From the NCBI GenBank assembly GCA_018296165.2, contig JACKQL020000046.1, positions 186,001 through 250,000 on the forward strand: 64,000 bases of DNA, written 5' to 3'. Position numbers and translations under genes: made by a program. Positions 22,757 to 34,399 of this stretch are shown piece by piece. The stretch comes from Termitomyces sp. T153 (lineage: Eukaryota; Basidiomycota; Agaricomycetes; Agaricales; Lyophyllaceae). The notes under the pieces are model-generated. The model did not search any database. It had not been told where the DNA came from and was given only the letters and a program-made list of their open reading frames with translations. Position 1 is the first letter of the stretch. Each line of letters opens with the position of its first letter.

Positions 22757-24896
22757 GGATCAAGGGTCAGTTGCTGTTGGTTGCTCCAGCCTGCCAGTTG
22801 GTGTTGCTGGAGGTGTTCCACATGGTCCACAGTGCTGTGTTCTCACTCTAGTCTTTCCAGTAACATTGGTCAATCTGGGTAATGAGTGCCTTATACCTGT
22901 CATATGTAGTTTGCTTAGGTTCAAGGCAGAGAATGTCCTTGATACATTGGAGCAGGGTGTGGCAGAGAGCAAATCAGAGGATGTTGTAGTTCCATCCTGT
23001 TTTGTAGGCCTCCCATTTGAATTGTATGATAAAGGTTGTAAAATGTTTGTTGTTGCATATTTAGAGGTTGAAGAGATTCTCCTCCACTTCTACTATAGTA
23101 TCAAGGATGCCAAACTTACTGGAGAATTCCTGGGTGAAGATGAGCCAATTGGAGAGCATGGAGTTGTTGGGGTCAAACTGGAGTAGCACAGTGTAGTGGT
23201 CAAAGGCAATACTCTGCAAATACAACATGGCAAAGGCTACTCATGAGCTCTCAAGCTGGAAGGTAATAGGCTTAGCTTGGAACATTGTTAGGCACTGTGT
23301 TAGGAAGGTTCTCCACTTCCAAGAGTCATAGCCAGTGAAAGGTTTGTGCTTTTGGATGTCAAGCTTTCCTTCCTGAGACAGTGCATTGCAAGTGTTGTCC
23401 TGGGTGTTCTGAGTTCAAGGTGAGGGTCTGGTGTTGTAGTAGTAGTAGTAGTAGTTATTTCTGTTTCCATGTTGAGGGGGGAGGTTTTTCATAGCTTGGC
23501 CCCATCTGCCAGGAGGTTTGCCAGGAGGTCTGCCATTGGGCAGCCCACCACCAAGAGGTTGGCTTGCATTGCCCAGGGGAGGCCCTGAGGCCCATCAAGG
23601 GGAAGGGGGTTTTCCAGGGGTGGGGGGTCCAAAGTAATTAGTGTTGGCAGGGGAGTTGGGCATCAGAGCAGGTGGGGAACAAGGAGAGTTGATGGAAAAA
23701 GGGGGTCAAGGTGCTCCAGGGCCTGTGAGTTGCCTCAGGGGAACTGAGGCATTTTGGCAGGGTGGAAGGGCATTGACATGAGGGGAATGGAGGTCAAAGT
23801 AGGGGGGTCTGTCTTGGAAAGGACCATTGTGCAGGGTGGGCTTGTCAGCAGAGTTACTAGGCTCATCAATATAGGAGAGAGTTTGATTGTCATTGTCAAT
23901 GTATGTGAGTGGCCTTTGGGTATGAGGTTCAGAGATGGCAGGCTGGTCCCAGGTACAGAAGGCACTGGGGACAAGCAGAGAGGGCTAGGGTGTGAGCAGC
24001 AGGTTGGTCAAACAGTCCCCCTGTGGGGTTGAGGCTTCTCAAGATGTTAGACACCACATCAAGCTCTTCCTGCTGGCAGGAAATGGGAGGCAGGGCTTTA
24101 CTTTGTGCTCTGACAGGTTCCTTATATTGCACATGGAAGGAGCAGGAAGGGTCCAGAGAGTCTTCAAATGGACAGGGGTTTGGACTAATTGCATTTCTTT
24201 GACCAGAGCATGGAGCTCACTTTATAGATTAGCATTAATTCCCAAGGTGCCTTGCATAGTTTCAGGGAGGTTTCCTTGCAGGTAATGTTTGTGGACATTG
24301 AGGAGCTGATCTGCCCAAACCTCCAGAGTTGCTGGAGTGTTGGGGGAGCCTAGGTTGACAAGAAGGGTGTGGGCACATCTTGCAAATTCTGCAGGGAAGA
24401 GGCAGAGGAAGTGGAGGACTTTGTTGTGCTGCTGGATGTAGGCTTTGACCTGTTGCTGTCTGGAGAAGGGAGGGATTTGAGCAGAAAATGGCAATTGAGG
24501 AGGGGAATAATTATCTGGATGCTCTGAGGGGGCTGGGACTGCAGCAGGAACAGGGTATGCATAATAATGAGTGGGTGGAAGGTAGGTGGGATTGGGGGTG
24601 CTGCAGAGAATCCTCTGGGGTACATGCAGGGGTTAATTGCCATCAGCAGGAAATGTTGGAGAATAGCATCAGCCTGGGGGTATTCCCTGGCTGATGGAGG
24701 GGGCATAGAATGCCTGGTTGTGGTCAGAGGTCCAATGGCAGGGAACATACTGATCCATGAGTGGGCCTGGATAGAACAGGGCATATTGATTTTCAGGGAC
24801 TGGCCAACCATAGATGTTGGTTAGGTAGCCAGTGGGATTGTATGGAGGGTTATATGCAGATATCAAGAATAGGGTAAGGGGGGAGTCTTGATATTA
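22757..24896 (-). pseudogene. gag half of the interrupted gypsy element
   Basis: Downstream of LTR copy 3 on the minus strand. Open pieces include a proline/serine-rich N-terminus (24811-24350) and a helical retrotransposon-Gag-like stretch (24494-24222, and about 23330-22760 reading FAMLYLQSIAFDHY). It stops at the chromovirus insertion and resumes at 16688. A (TAG)n microsatellite lies near 23435-23455. Confidence 0.65.
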
Positions 24897-25747
24897 TGTC
24901 AGATTCCACTGACTAGGGAGGCTTAGCTACACTGGGCAAGTCCTTACTAGGTGGACACAATGTCCTGCACTTATAACCTAGCACTCCAGAGGAGGTGCAG
25001 AATGTAAGGACTTGTGAGAGGAGATCTGGGGGATTGATCCAAGCAAGTCTGGAGGGGTCTGGGAAAGTCTAAGACCAGGTATACTAAACATTAGGCTTGG
25101 GCAGGCATCAAGAACAAGTTTGTAGGCACACATATAGGCTTCAGAGTAAGCAGAGGCTTTGTGAGTGATGGGAGTGGAGCCAGAGTTTAATGAGGGATCA
25201 ATCAAGACTGATGGGTTCCAGGGCCAAGCAAAGGATGAGGTCCAGAGTTGTTGTAAGAATGTTTGAAGGTCATAGTGCATGTATAGAGTTTCTAATGACA
25301 TCAGAGGTAAAAGAGACTTATAAAAAATAAAGGAAACAGAGACAGTCAAGACAAGATGGAGACAAGACAAGACAGAACCAAGAAAAGAAATAGATTCAAG
25401 GCTAAAAATAGAAACAGAGAAGAAACAGAGAGAAATACAAGACACAAGTAACCAGTTAATGCAATATCAAGACTAAAGTAACAAATGCTACTCTATGTCT
25501 TTATATACTGACTACTGGGCTTTCTCTGGGGGTCGAGGTTGTGATGGCAGGGCTCATCAGAGCCACATGGCATGCATGGGTGTCAGTTCTGATTAGAGGG
25601 CAGGCTATGGTGATATTCTGATGGGGATGCAGTCCATCCTGCAGTCATTGGAGAACTCTGGAGGGGTTACATAGGTTGTGGAGGTGGTTGAACAATGTGT
25701 GTCTAAGTCAGGGGAAGTGTTGGAGAGGCTTGGGGGCCTCATAAGCA
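24897..25747 (-). repeat. ~850-bp LTR-like repeat, copy 3 (5' LTR of the interrupted gypsy)
   Basis: Same ends as copy 1 (plus strand TGTCAG...ATAAGCA). A minus-strand TATATAAAG box is present near 25505. Its left side leads into gag; its right side abuts Ngaro RNase H sequence. Confidence 0.75.
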
Positions 25748-25749
25748 AG

Positions 25750-28012
25750 AGGGGGAGCTGAGGAGACCCATAGGGGATGGATCAGAGTTTGCCAGGGGGT
25801 TGTTGGGGTTTGCTGAGGAAGCATCAAAGTTAGCTGGGGCAGGCACCATGGGTCCACAAAGGTTGAGAGTGAGTTGGAGGAATGTCAGGGGGTGTTCCAG
25901 GGAGGCAAGGTGGCCTGGGGGAGGTCCAGAGGTGCGGGAACAGGTCATGATAGGCAGCAAACCATGCTGACCCCAAGTGACCACCAAGACCCTTAGCACT
26001 GCTGGCATCTGTGTAGATGTTGATTGTGGGGTGTGATGGTAATAGAAAGCAAATCCCATTCCATGCTGGCATAACTGTGCTCCACCATTGTATGTCTTGC
26101 TGAGCTAATTTGGAAATGTGATGCAAAGTGAATGGGTGTGAAGGGAAGGAGGCTGCAAAATTGTAGAGGTTGCAGATGAAGGCACAAGCTGCAGGAATAA
26201 CTTGAGAAGTGAATTGAAGGAACTCAGTGAGTTTGTAAAGCTCATGACATGTACATCTTTGCTGTAAAACTCATTGTGATGTGAGATCACACAAGTATGT
26301 AAGCTTATTGTAAGGAAGCCATACCTTCATGGCCACCAAGTTGATTTCCAGACCCAGGAACTTGATTGTCATGTCTGGGCCATAAATTTTAGTAGGCTGG
26401 ATGGTGAGCCCAAGTTGCTTTCTGAGGCTAAGAGCCTAAGGCAAAGAGCAGTTGACAATGGAGGGTAGTGTGAGGCATGAGAAAATGGTCAGAAAATCAT
26501 CCAGATAGTGGTTCACCCAGGCTGGAAGGTTGCACTGGAGTATGTAAACAGGTTGAAAATGTAAGGTGCTGAGCATGTGCAGAACACAAGAACAATGTCA
26601 TGGTAAAAGCTTCCCTACCATTCAAAGCCCAGCAAAGGCCAGTCTGCAGGGTGGATGGAGATGTGGTGGAAGGTGGACTCTAAATCCAGTCTGATCATAA
26701 GAGAGCCTGGTCCTGATGAAATGAGGTCTTTTATAGCCTTTTCCACCACATTGTATACAATTGAGGCTTCCAAGTCTGAGATGCTGTCATTGACAGAACT
26801 TCCCTTTGGCCAAGACAAATGGTGGATGTGGTGCACTTTTGTGGAGCACTTTGCAAAATGCCTTGAATGGGGGTGCAGCAAATGACCCATGTGTTTGCTC
26901 AATGGCAACCTGCATGGCAATGTCATGGTAGATGTGTTGTTGGCAAGAGTGGTTTTTAAATTGGTACAGCATTGACTTACAGTGCAAATCACCTGTGAAG
27001 CCTAAGCTAGCACCAAATTCTATGATTCAAGAGAATGTAGATACAAGTGAATGATTAGAGTACTCACATAAATAATGCATACAGGCCTTTGCATTCAGTG
27101 ACAATGAAATGTGAGACAAGGGTGCAGCAGTTGTGTAGGAGCTATTGGTGCAGGTTTCAGTGTTTGGGCAAGGAGGATGGATGGAAAGTGATGTGTCAAT
27201 GGAATTGAGAGCAGAGAAGCCAAGAGATGCAGTGGAGTTGCCTAAGGAGTTGCCTGGGCAAGTCAAGGGGACTGGGTGACAAAGACTTGCCTAGCCATAA
27301 ACCTAGTCCTTGTGCTGGGTTTTATTGTGGTCCATCTTGCCACATGAGGAGCAGGCATGGAGATGGCCCTAGGAGCAGGGCATGGCCTTGCATCTGCCTT
27401 TGTTGAACTTACAGCAGTGCTTGCTCAGGTTAGACAGTGTACAGGGGCTTGAGCTCTTGGACTGTTTTGAGGGTGAGGTTTTATAGTGTGCATATACATG
27501 TTTTGAAAAAAGGTTGCTATTGCACCGACTCCATTGTGAATAATTGCCTGCCACCATCTCAGCTAAATGGTGGTTAAAAAAGACCAAGTGATACACACAA
27601 ATGGCCAGCCATTTGTACTCAGCAACAAGCTCAAGGAGCTGCTCTATATAAGCCCAGAAGGGCTCTGTAGCTGCACTGTTGTTTGCATGAAATGCAAGGA
27701 TCTGGAAGTATGACTGGAAGGGAATGAGCACCAAGAAGTGGGTCTTGTACTCCTCAGCTGCCCAATTACTGACCTCAAATTGATTGGTTGTGCCATTGAA
27801 CATGTATGCAGTTTCCCTTTCATGGTTGGTGGGTTGAGCTTGTGGAGATCTGCAACTTTGAAGTCATGCATTATGATTGCTGCCAGTACTGCCACATCAG
27901 CATTGGAGAAACAAGAGCAAAAGGAGAGAGGAACAGTGCACAATGCACTGTTTAATCCAATTGCCATGATTGGGAGCACAAAGAGGTGGGAGGTTTGTGT
28001 GGCCATGGTCAA
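25750..28012 (-). pseudogene. Ngaro-like Gag, reverse transcriptase and RNase H N-terminus
   Basis: Gag is at 28012-27300 with a C-rich finger (CCKFNKGRCKAMPCSYGH, about 27410-27355). RT is at about 27000-26290: the minus strand reads LIRLDLESTFHHISIHP, ADWPLLGFEW and the active site NHYLDDFLTIF (about 26515-26485), then FLGLEINLVAMKVWLP. RNase H begins with NIYTDASSAKGLGGHLGS (about 26025-25970). The YLDDF form and the ADW-LLG motif are typical of DIRS/Ngaro RT rather than gypsy. Stops are frequent; CpG depleted. The domain continues at 11284-11367 and 4787-5024. Confidence 0.8.
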
Positions 28013-28234
28013 GGCTGTATGAGAGATGGCAGAGCTAGACTATGTGTTGCTTCTTTCCAGAAGTTGATTCATCAATGTGATGATCTGATTGTGGGAGTTG
28101 CATATTTCTGCCACCTCTTCAACTGAGAGAGAGGTGGGTGCAGATGTGGGGGGGGTCATGACTTGATTATCTGATCTGATGAAATGGCTGTCTGGAGCTC
28201 TGGGTGGCTGGGAGGTGCTCCTCACTGACATACA

Positions 28235-28548
28235 AAGTGGGGATGCAATGAGGATAGATTAGATTTATGAGGGATCTCAATTGACATGTGATGTAGACAA
28301 ATCTAATCTATGACAATCTGTGAGTGCAGTGTGAGATGACTTTGTGCATAGTAAAAGAATGTACTTGCCTGTGAGTGCAGTATGAGACAACAACTTCATC
28401 AACACTGCTGAATGCAAGTCTATATGTAAATTGGAACAATGAAAAATGACAAAGAAGGTGGCCAGTGGCCAATGTGATGAGAGTGAAGGGTTCAGCATAC
28501 TGATCTCTGCCTGAAGTACCCTAGACAACCCACCTTTACATTGCCCAA
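28235..28548 (-). repeat. Ngaro split repeat A1
   Basis: Direct copy of 3155-3475, at the 5' end of the minus-strand element, upstream of Gag. Confidence 0.75.
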
Positions 28549-28589
28549 TCTAAATATTTGTCAGCTGCTGACCAAGAACCTTCCTTTTG

Positions 28590-28855
28590 GGGTAACTTGG
28601 CTGTTTTTCACACTTGGAACAGGTTTTTTTTTGAGAAAAATTATCATAGACAACTTTAATAAATATATACCATCTTTTGACTATGTATGAAACATGCCAG
28701 ATAGCCTGCACATCTGGAAAAGGCCAAACACAATTTAGTGGACAATGTTTTTCATGCCTTGTGTGTTTTTTGATACAACATGACCAAACAACACATGTTT
28801 CCAAGGTTTTGGAAAGGAGACTACATGACAAAGTATGTTGGGTCACATCTATTGA
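28590..28855 (-). repeat. right arm of the foldback inverted repeat
   Basis: Inverse of 2400-2690. It contains ACTTGGCTGTTTTTCAC and TAGACAACTTTAATAAATAT in the order expected for an inverted copy. Confidence 0.65.
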
Positions 28856-28989
28856 TTAATTGATGTTGACTAACAAGCTTACTAGTAGATCCTTAACCAC
28901 ATTGAGCTATTGATATATTGAATATCTCATCATGCAAGTTACTTTTCATGGTTTTTGACTATCAAAATGCTTGACAATTGATGTTGTAG

Positions 28990-30361
28990 GCATACAAACC
29001 TACCACCTACTACTCCTGAAAGCCAAAGGCAACAAGCTAGGATTCAAAAAAGACTTGAACAGTTACAAATGACAACAATTGTCCAGCAAATAGAAACAAT
29101 AGATCTTTGGAATAGAGCAATACTGTGGTTGTTCTACCACTTCAATTGGGCCTGGGAGTATGGAAACTGGAGGTATCCATCAATCTATGGAATCTGAGGG
29201 TTTCAGGCATGGGAATAATCAGCAATCTATAGCCACCACTTCTAGCTCTTCAGGAAGACCTATTAGACAACCAGCTGATGCTGATGATCCATGTTCTATA
29301 GTGATTCCTGGAACTGTTCTGTTGATGGATGGGATGCTCCTTTACACAATTTGTTACCTAGATTGGTGCCCCCTCTGCCTCCTATGCAGTAAAGAGTCAA
29401 TAGACTCAATCATCCTATTCTTGCTCAAGCAACTGTGGATATTCCTGAAACTCATCTGCCAGAAGGATGAAATGCCCCTTGACAGAATGCCTTACCTACA
29501 ATGGTGCTACCTCTGCCTGCTCCTATACATGGAAGGGTCATAAAAGCTCCTTTACCAAAACCTATGCCTATAATGATACCACCTCCCCCTCACACACTAG
29601 CTCTATTTCAAGAGCAGCAAAGGCTGAAACAGAGGCAACAGGAGCAAGCACTAGCAGCCTTGTAAGAACAACAAAGGCTGAGACATATTGCTCTGGCCAA
29701 AGAGCAGAAGAGGCAGCAAGAGGAGGCACTAGCAGTACTGCAAGAGCAACAAAGGCTCAGACAAATTGCTATAGCTGAAGAGCAGCAGAGGCAACAACAA
29801 GCATTGGCTATTCTGAGCCAAGAGAGGCTGGAGGGAGAGAGGGGAAGAAGAGCAATTTATGCCAGAGGTTATTTCAAGACAAATTTAAATGCTACTTTAA
29901 CTAATAAAGTTTAACAGCATATAGATTTGAATCCTGAACATAGGCCTTTGAATGCAGTTATGGCTCAAAGGATCTTTAAAGGCTGGGAAGAGCAACATGT
30001 AGCTGATCTGGAAAAGGACTTCAATAGTTTAGGTCTTCAGAATGACATATCTTCTAATGATGAACTGGAATATATTGATCCTACTGAATATCAACCAGCA
30101 GAACAATTGGATCCTCCCCTTGTTTATCCATTGGGTCTTCAGGATGACATACCTTCTGATGATGACTTGAAATATGTTGATCCTGTTGCACATCAACCAG
30201 CAGAGCAATTGGATCCTCCCTTTTGGATGAAGGATGACATGCCTTCTGAAAATGACTTGGAATATGTTGATCCTGCTCAACAGAGACTGGCAAAAGACCT
30301 GGACCCTGCAGTTTTCATTCATATTGGTATTTCTGGATTGCAAAGATATTTCATGCAATGA
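28990..30361 (+). pseudogene. decayed ORF with Q/E-rich coiled coil and short protein repeats
   Basis: The plus strand reads a proline-rich region (about 29250-29590), then glutamine/arginine-rich helical repeats around EQQRLRQIA and KEQKRQQEEALAVL (29605-29870), then NPEHRPLNAVMAQRIFKGW, and at 30030-30320 three copies of a ~32-residue acidic repeat with the core DLEYVDP. Interrupted by stops and frame changes; CpG depleted. No enzymatic motif was recognised. Probably an accessory ORF of a DNA transposon or Helitron-like element, but this is a guess from context. Confidence 0.4.
30030..30320 (+). repeat. three ~100-bp tandem coding repeats
   Basis: Units begin near 30030, 30138 and 30228 and encode related peptides containing DDIPS/DDMPS, L-YVDP and QLDPP/DLDP. 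Period about 32-34 codons. Confidence 0.7.
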
Positions 30362-30777
30362 TGCAACTCCTTGGAGGTGAAGAAGAATTTCAGTGACTGG
30401 AATTCTCTGGGGCCATTATCATAGGTTTGACTGTGAAGTCAAGACAAGCTTTATGGCCAAGTGCATGCATCAAATTGGCTTTATAGAGGGTGACCAAGCT
30501 TTTGAATTATCAATCCTGCTAATGTTCTATATGCTGTTCATTTGATCTTAAAATTTGCAGGGTATTTTAATGACAGTGACTTACTGGGTAAATCCATAAC
30601 ACACCATGTAGAAGAGGATAACATGGACTATGACTAATATTACATTGACATGTAGGCAAGCTTGAATTGATACATTGCAAATACTAATATAAGAAGTGCA
30701 GGCTTGTGCATAGAAATATGTTTGTGCATTTTACTGGTGGAGGAATTGGACACTGAGTCACACAGGAAGCAACACAA

Positions 30778-30993
30778 TTGCAAAAGAATATGGAAAAGGT
30801 ATTTTTTATAGAGGAAACAGACTCTGATTCTGAAGAATCAGACAATCAGTCATCCCACATCCATCCAGATGAGACAGCACTGACCCAAGAAGATTTGTTT
30901 GAAGATGATGAAGAGGAGAAAGAGGAAGAGAAGGACTTGGAGGAAAAGGAGAAGGACTCTGAAACTGATGAAGAGGACTTTGAAAATTCATAA
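30778..30993 (+). other. short highly acidic ORF
   Basis: A 71-codon frame dominated by Glu and Asp (EEEKEEEKDLEEKEKDSE region). No domain visible. It lies within transposon debris and may be the remnant of an acidic disordered tail; expression is doubtful. Confidence 0.3.
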
Positions 30994-31455
30994 GGCTTTG
31001 GAAAAAATAAGTCAAGAACTGAGTGGTTGCAAAAAAACTACCATTTCCCCAGATTATATGAGCCTTCTTGCAATCACAATGAATCCCCTAAAGACAGATC
31101 TGATAAATTCCCACAAAGCTTTGGGAGAACCCACAAAACTTCCCCCAGTGACACTATATTTCTAAGATGCCAAAAAGCCACAGATTCTAATGTAATAGTC
31201 ACAAGTAAGATTTGTCCAATTCAAAAAAAGAGTGTAAGCAGATACAGGAGCATCTGACCTCACTGTAGCTTTAGACATGAATGGAACAAGATGTGTTTTC
31301 AAAAAAGTAAACTGAATATATAAGTCTTCTGAATAGAGTTTGCCACATTATTTTCATGATCAGTGTTTCCCCAACATGATCAAGATCTTGCCATATATTT
31401 TCAATGTGTAATGGTAAGTTTCAAGCCAGTTGTAAACCCCAGGCTTACACTTTTG

Positions 31456-31680
31456 TGACAACAAAAGTGCCCTGGATATTGCTACATCAGATTCAACAAC
31501 TTCTCATTCCAAACATATTGATATTTGTTATCACTCTATTCATGAGCATCTTATCTCAGGCTTTTTTTGAACTTCTTGGATCTCCATAACAGAAAGGGTG
31601 GCTGATATTCTCACCAAACCTCTCAGCAAAGAATTAGATTACAAGTTTGTTTCATCTCTGGGTATAGTTACTCTACCTTC
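31456..31680 (+). pseudogene. Ty1/copia RNase H C-terminal fragment
   Basis: The plus strand reads DNKSALDIATSD, then SKHIDICYHSIHEHLISG and RVADILTKPLSKELD: the end of copia RNase H (DN-SA, HIDI-YH, DILTK). One stop interrupts it. It is in opposite orientation to the neighbouring gypsy gag remnant. Confidence 0.8.
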
Positions 31681-31790
31681 CTTCTCTTAATTTTCTTCTC
31701 TTTCTGTGACCACTTATACCTTCTTTCTCTGAATTTTCTTTTCTTTCCATCACCACTTGTACCTTCCTTCTCTTCATTTCTTACTGTCAA
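31673..31790. repeat. 43-bp tandem repeats (about 2.5 units)
   Basis: Units begin TACCTTCYTTCTCT and run through ATTTTCTT..TTTC and CACCACTT; pyrimidine-rich on the plus strand. Confidence 0.7.
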
Positions 31791-32649
31791 TCTGTCAATG
31801 TGATCCATGAGAGAGAGGTGGAGTCCATTGCAGAAGGTTAGGCAAAGTTGCAGACCATCTGAATATCCAGCCTGCTTGACTAAGGCACAGAACAAGTCAA
31901 TGTACTTGTCTAGCAACTGCTTCCCTTGAACATACTGGTTTCAGTCTCAAAGGGAAAGAGCTGCAGTCTTGGCAGAGTTGAGGGGAAAGAACTTGACTCA
32001 GAACTCCTTCTTGAACTCCATCCAGCTAGAGAAACTCTTGACTCCTCCAGAGCATTGGAAGATGCACAACATGTAGGCCAAAGCATGGCCTACCTTCATG
32101 TAGCAGAGGGCCCAAGCAATTTTCAAGGCATCAGAGGCAAAAGCTTCACTCAACTGGATATAGGTGATGCAGGATTGAAGGAAATGTTCCCCAACCTTCC
32201 AGTCCCCATCAAATACATCAGGAAGTGCAGGGCAAGGAAGTTTGGAGCAGGAGGCTGAAAACCCCAAGATAAGTGCAGACAAGCACCTTCCTGCAGCTGC
32301 TGGGGGTCTGAGGGGAGGAGTAGGAGCAAGAGGGAGGTGTTCCAGGAGGGTCTGGAGGGAGAGGGACACCGCTTCAGTAATTTGATGTAGTCCACTGAGC
32401 TTGGCAGTGTGGGAGGTAAGGGAAGCTTGATTAAGTTGAACCTGTGTCTTCAGGGACAACAAACAACTCCAGGCATTTTCCTGGGGGCTCAGAGTATCAG
32501 GGAGAGGTGCTGGAGGAGTTCATTGGGTCATAGGAGGAGCACAGGGAGGAGCAAGACACTGATAGGGGAGAGACCTTTTGAAGAACCAAACAGAAAACTC
32601 AGGCAATTGAAAAGGGAGCTCCCAGACCAAATCTAGAGACTTGTTTTGC
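31740..32649 (-). pseudogene. Ty3/gypsy Gag fragment
   Basis: The minus strand reads FLQSCITYIQLSEAF, DALKIAWALCYMKVGHA and, further on, LDKYIDLFCALVKQAGY: a retrotransposon Gag core closely related to that of the chromovirus at 16689-22756 (FLQSCLTYIHLS, KIAWVLSYMKTG). It directly follows an LTR of the same style. Pol is absent, so the element is 3'-truncated on the minus strand. Confidence 0.75.
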
Positions 32650-33060
32650 TGTAAGGGCAACCTCTGGAAGCTGCAGCCCAATCACACAATTGGTAGAGGG
32701 AGATCTAAAGTCTATTCAGCATTTACAAGAAGTTCTAGAGTTCTAGCTACTCACCTGGCAGAGGGAGATTCAAAGAAAACAAGTCTAAGGATTCCCAATG
32801 CCAGTGTTCAGAAAATTTACTCCAGAGCTTCTGGAAAAGTCATCCAACAACAACCAAATCCAGAGTCCAACCAAAAAGCAGAAATCTATTGTAAATGGCC
32901 TCAATCTCCAGACTCATGGCATGTGACCACATATGAATATAAGCAAAAAATAGCCCCTGATCAAAAGTACTTATGGCTTAAGGATGGAAGGTCTACAATG
33001 AGCAGCAGGCTTGGAGTAAAGGAAACAATCCAGGGGTCTGGCCACAGTGGTCCCCTGACA
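32650..33060 (-). repeat. gypsy LTR related to the chromovirus LTR
   Basis: 411 bp, plus strand TGTAAGGGCAACCTCTGG...TCCCCTGACA; the same termini and scattered blocks as 22408-22756 but diverged. It is the 5' LTR of the truncated gag to its left. Confidence 0.75.
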
Positions 33061-33272
33061 GCAAGTAGGTGTGAGGGGTTAGTCCCTCATAGTGAGCTTG
33101 AGTTTCAGCACCCTTTTGCTCTTGGGAGGAGGTAACAGAACTCAAGAACTGTCTGGACTCAAAATCAATCAATTTTTTTCCCACAATGCTCACCTGAAAT
33201 CCTCTCATCACTCAAAATTCTCTCACTCATTCTCATCTCTTGTCATCCTTCTCTTTTCATAGCAGACTCAAA

Positions 33273-34226
33273 TTAAACTGTATTTCTTCCCTGGTAGTAG
33301 TCCATATAAGAACAGAGTCTTGACATCAAACTGAGTAGCATCCCATCCCTGGGCTGTGGCCAAGTGTAACAGAACTTGTCATGACTCCATACATGCAGTT
33401 GATGAGGTGGTCCTATGTAATCTCTGCCATAAATCTGCTCAAAACCTTTGAATACAAGGTGTACTTTGAAGCATACTGCCTTCCCATTCTCATTCTGTTT
33501 GATCTTGAAGACTGGCCATCCTTTCCAAACTTTGTGTCCCATTAGAACCTGGTCTTGGAGTAGTTTGTATACTCCCATTTCCTTGAAGGACCTTAGCTCT
33601 TGACAGTAATCCACTTTCCATTCTGCCACATGAAATGTCTTAGCCTCCTTCCATGTCTTGGGTTTGTCTCCAAGATCAATTGAGGCAGGATCCCCAAGTG
33701 ACTTGGCAAGGGCAAGAAGATGTTTGATGCTTTCCAGCATCATGGTGTTTGCCAGGTTGGGGGCTGTAGTGCTTGTACTTTCTTCTGAACTTTGCATCAA
33801 GTTATTTGCAGAATTGGCTGGGTGCTCCCAATCATTTGTGGGCTCATTATCTGATGGGGGCTGCATCATATGTGTATAGAGCCTTTTCTCAGCCCTTGCT
33901 TTCTTGAGTCTTTCAGCCACCTCATGAGGTTCTTATACAGTTTGCTCAACACACATGATAGGTGGGGTTTCTGGACTTTCTTTTGCTGTGGGGACTGTTA
34001 TGTGGCTAGAACATTGTGGGTCAGTGGGTTTGTTGTTTGTAATGGGCTCAGAATCTTGTTGTGCACCCCAATTGTAGGGCTGTAGGTTCATGTTGCCTTT
34101 GTAATCCATAGAGCAGGGGACATCTGTTGCCAATTCTTGTATCCCTTCAATTTTCTTGGGGTGTATGGCTGTAATCATCTCCATCTTGTTCAGGCCTTGT
34201 AGGTTAATTGTCAGGGGACTCCTCAT
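33273..34226 (-). pseudogene. Ty1/copia integrase tail and reverse transcriptase fragment
   Basis: The minus strand reads EWKVDYCQELRSFKEMGVYK, then GRPVFKIK-like GWPVFKIKQNENGKAV and LVFKGFEQIYGRDY, the classic start of copia RT. A degraded linker (34226-33930) precedes it. A frame break follows QIYGRDYIG. CpG-depleted. The left end stops at 33273, about 200 bp from the gypsy LTR. Confidence 0.8.
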
Positions 34227-34399
34227 TTGCTCTCTCTTTTCCCCCTACATTCCTTCTTGGGTCCCCCTCATTATTGTTTTCCTTTATTCTCCTTCTCTTT
34301 CCTTATTTATTAGTCCTAGTCACAGCCCTCACACTGCACTGTTCTCTGCCCATGAAGTATACCCTCAACTTTTGTAAGTCTACCAGTATATGATCATGA

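Larger units (their letters stand above)
2884..28548 (-). mobile_element. Ngaro-like tyrosine-recombinase retrotransposon, decayed and split by nested insertions
   Basis: Minus-strand order is A1 repeat (28235-28548), Gag, reverse transcriptase, RNase H, tyrosine recombinase, B1 (3482-3704), A2 (3155-3475), B2 (2895-3108). This A1-ORFs-B1-A2-B2 arrangement of split direct repeats is the hallmark of Ngaro elements within the DIRS order. The RNase H reading is interrupted between 25748 and 11367 and again between 11284 and 5024; joining across those points restores a continuous RNase H-like reading, so two later insertions account for most of the 25.7 kb. Coding parts are full of stops and frame breaks and CpG is nearly absent. 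The family is assigned from motifs and repeat layout, not from a search. Confidence 0.8.

Noticed and set aside
3600..30000. In-frame TGA/TAG codons as sign of an alternative genetic code
   Set aside because: Stops sit where CGA, CGG or CAG would fit, are limited to CpG-poor transposons, and the host genes to the right use the standard code.
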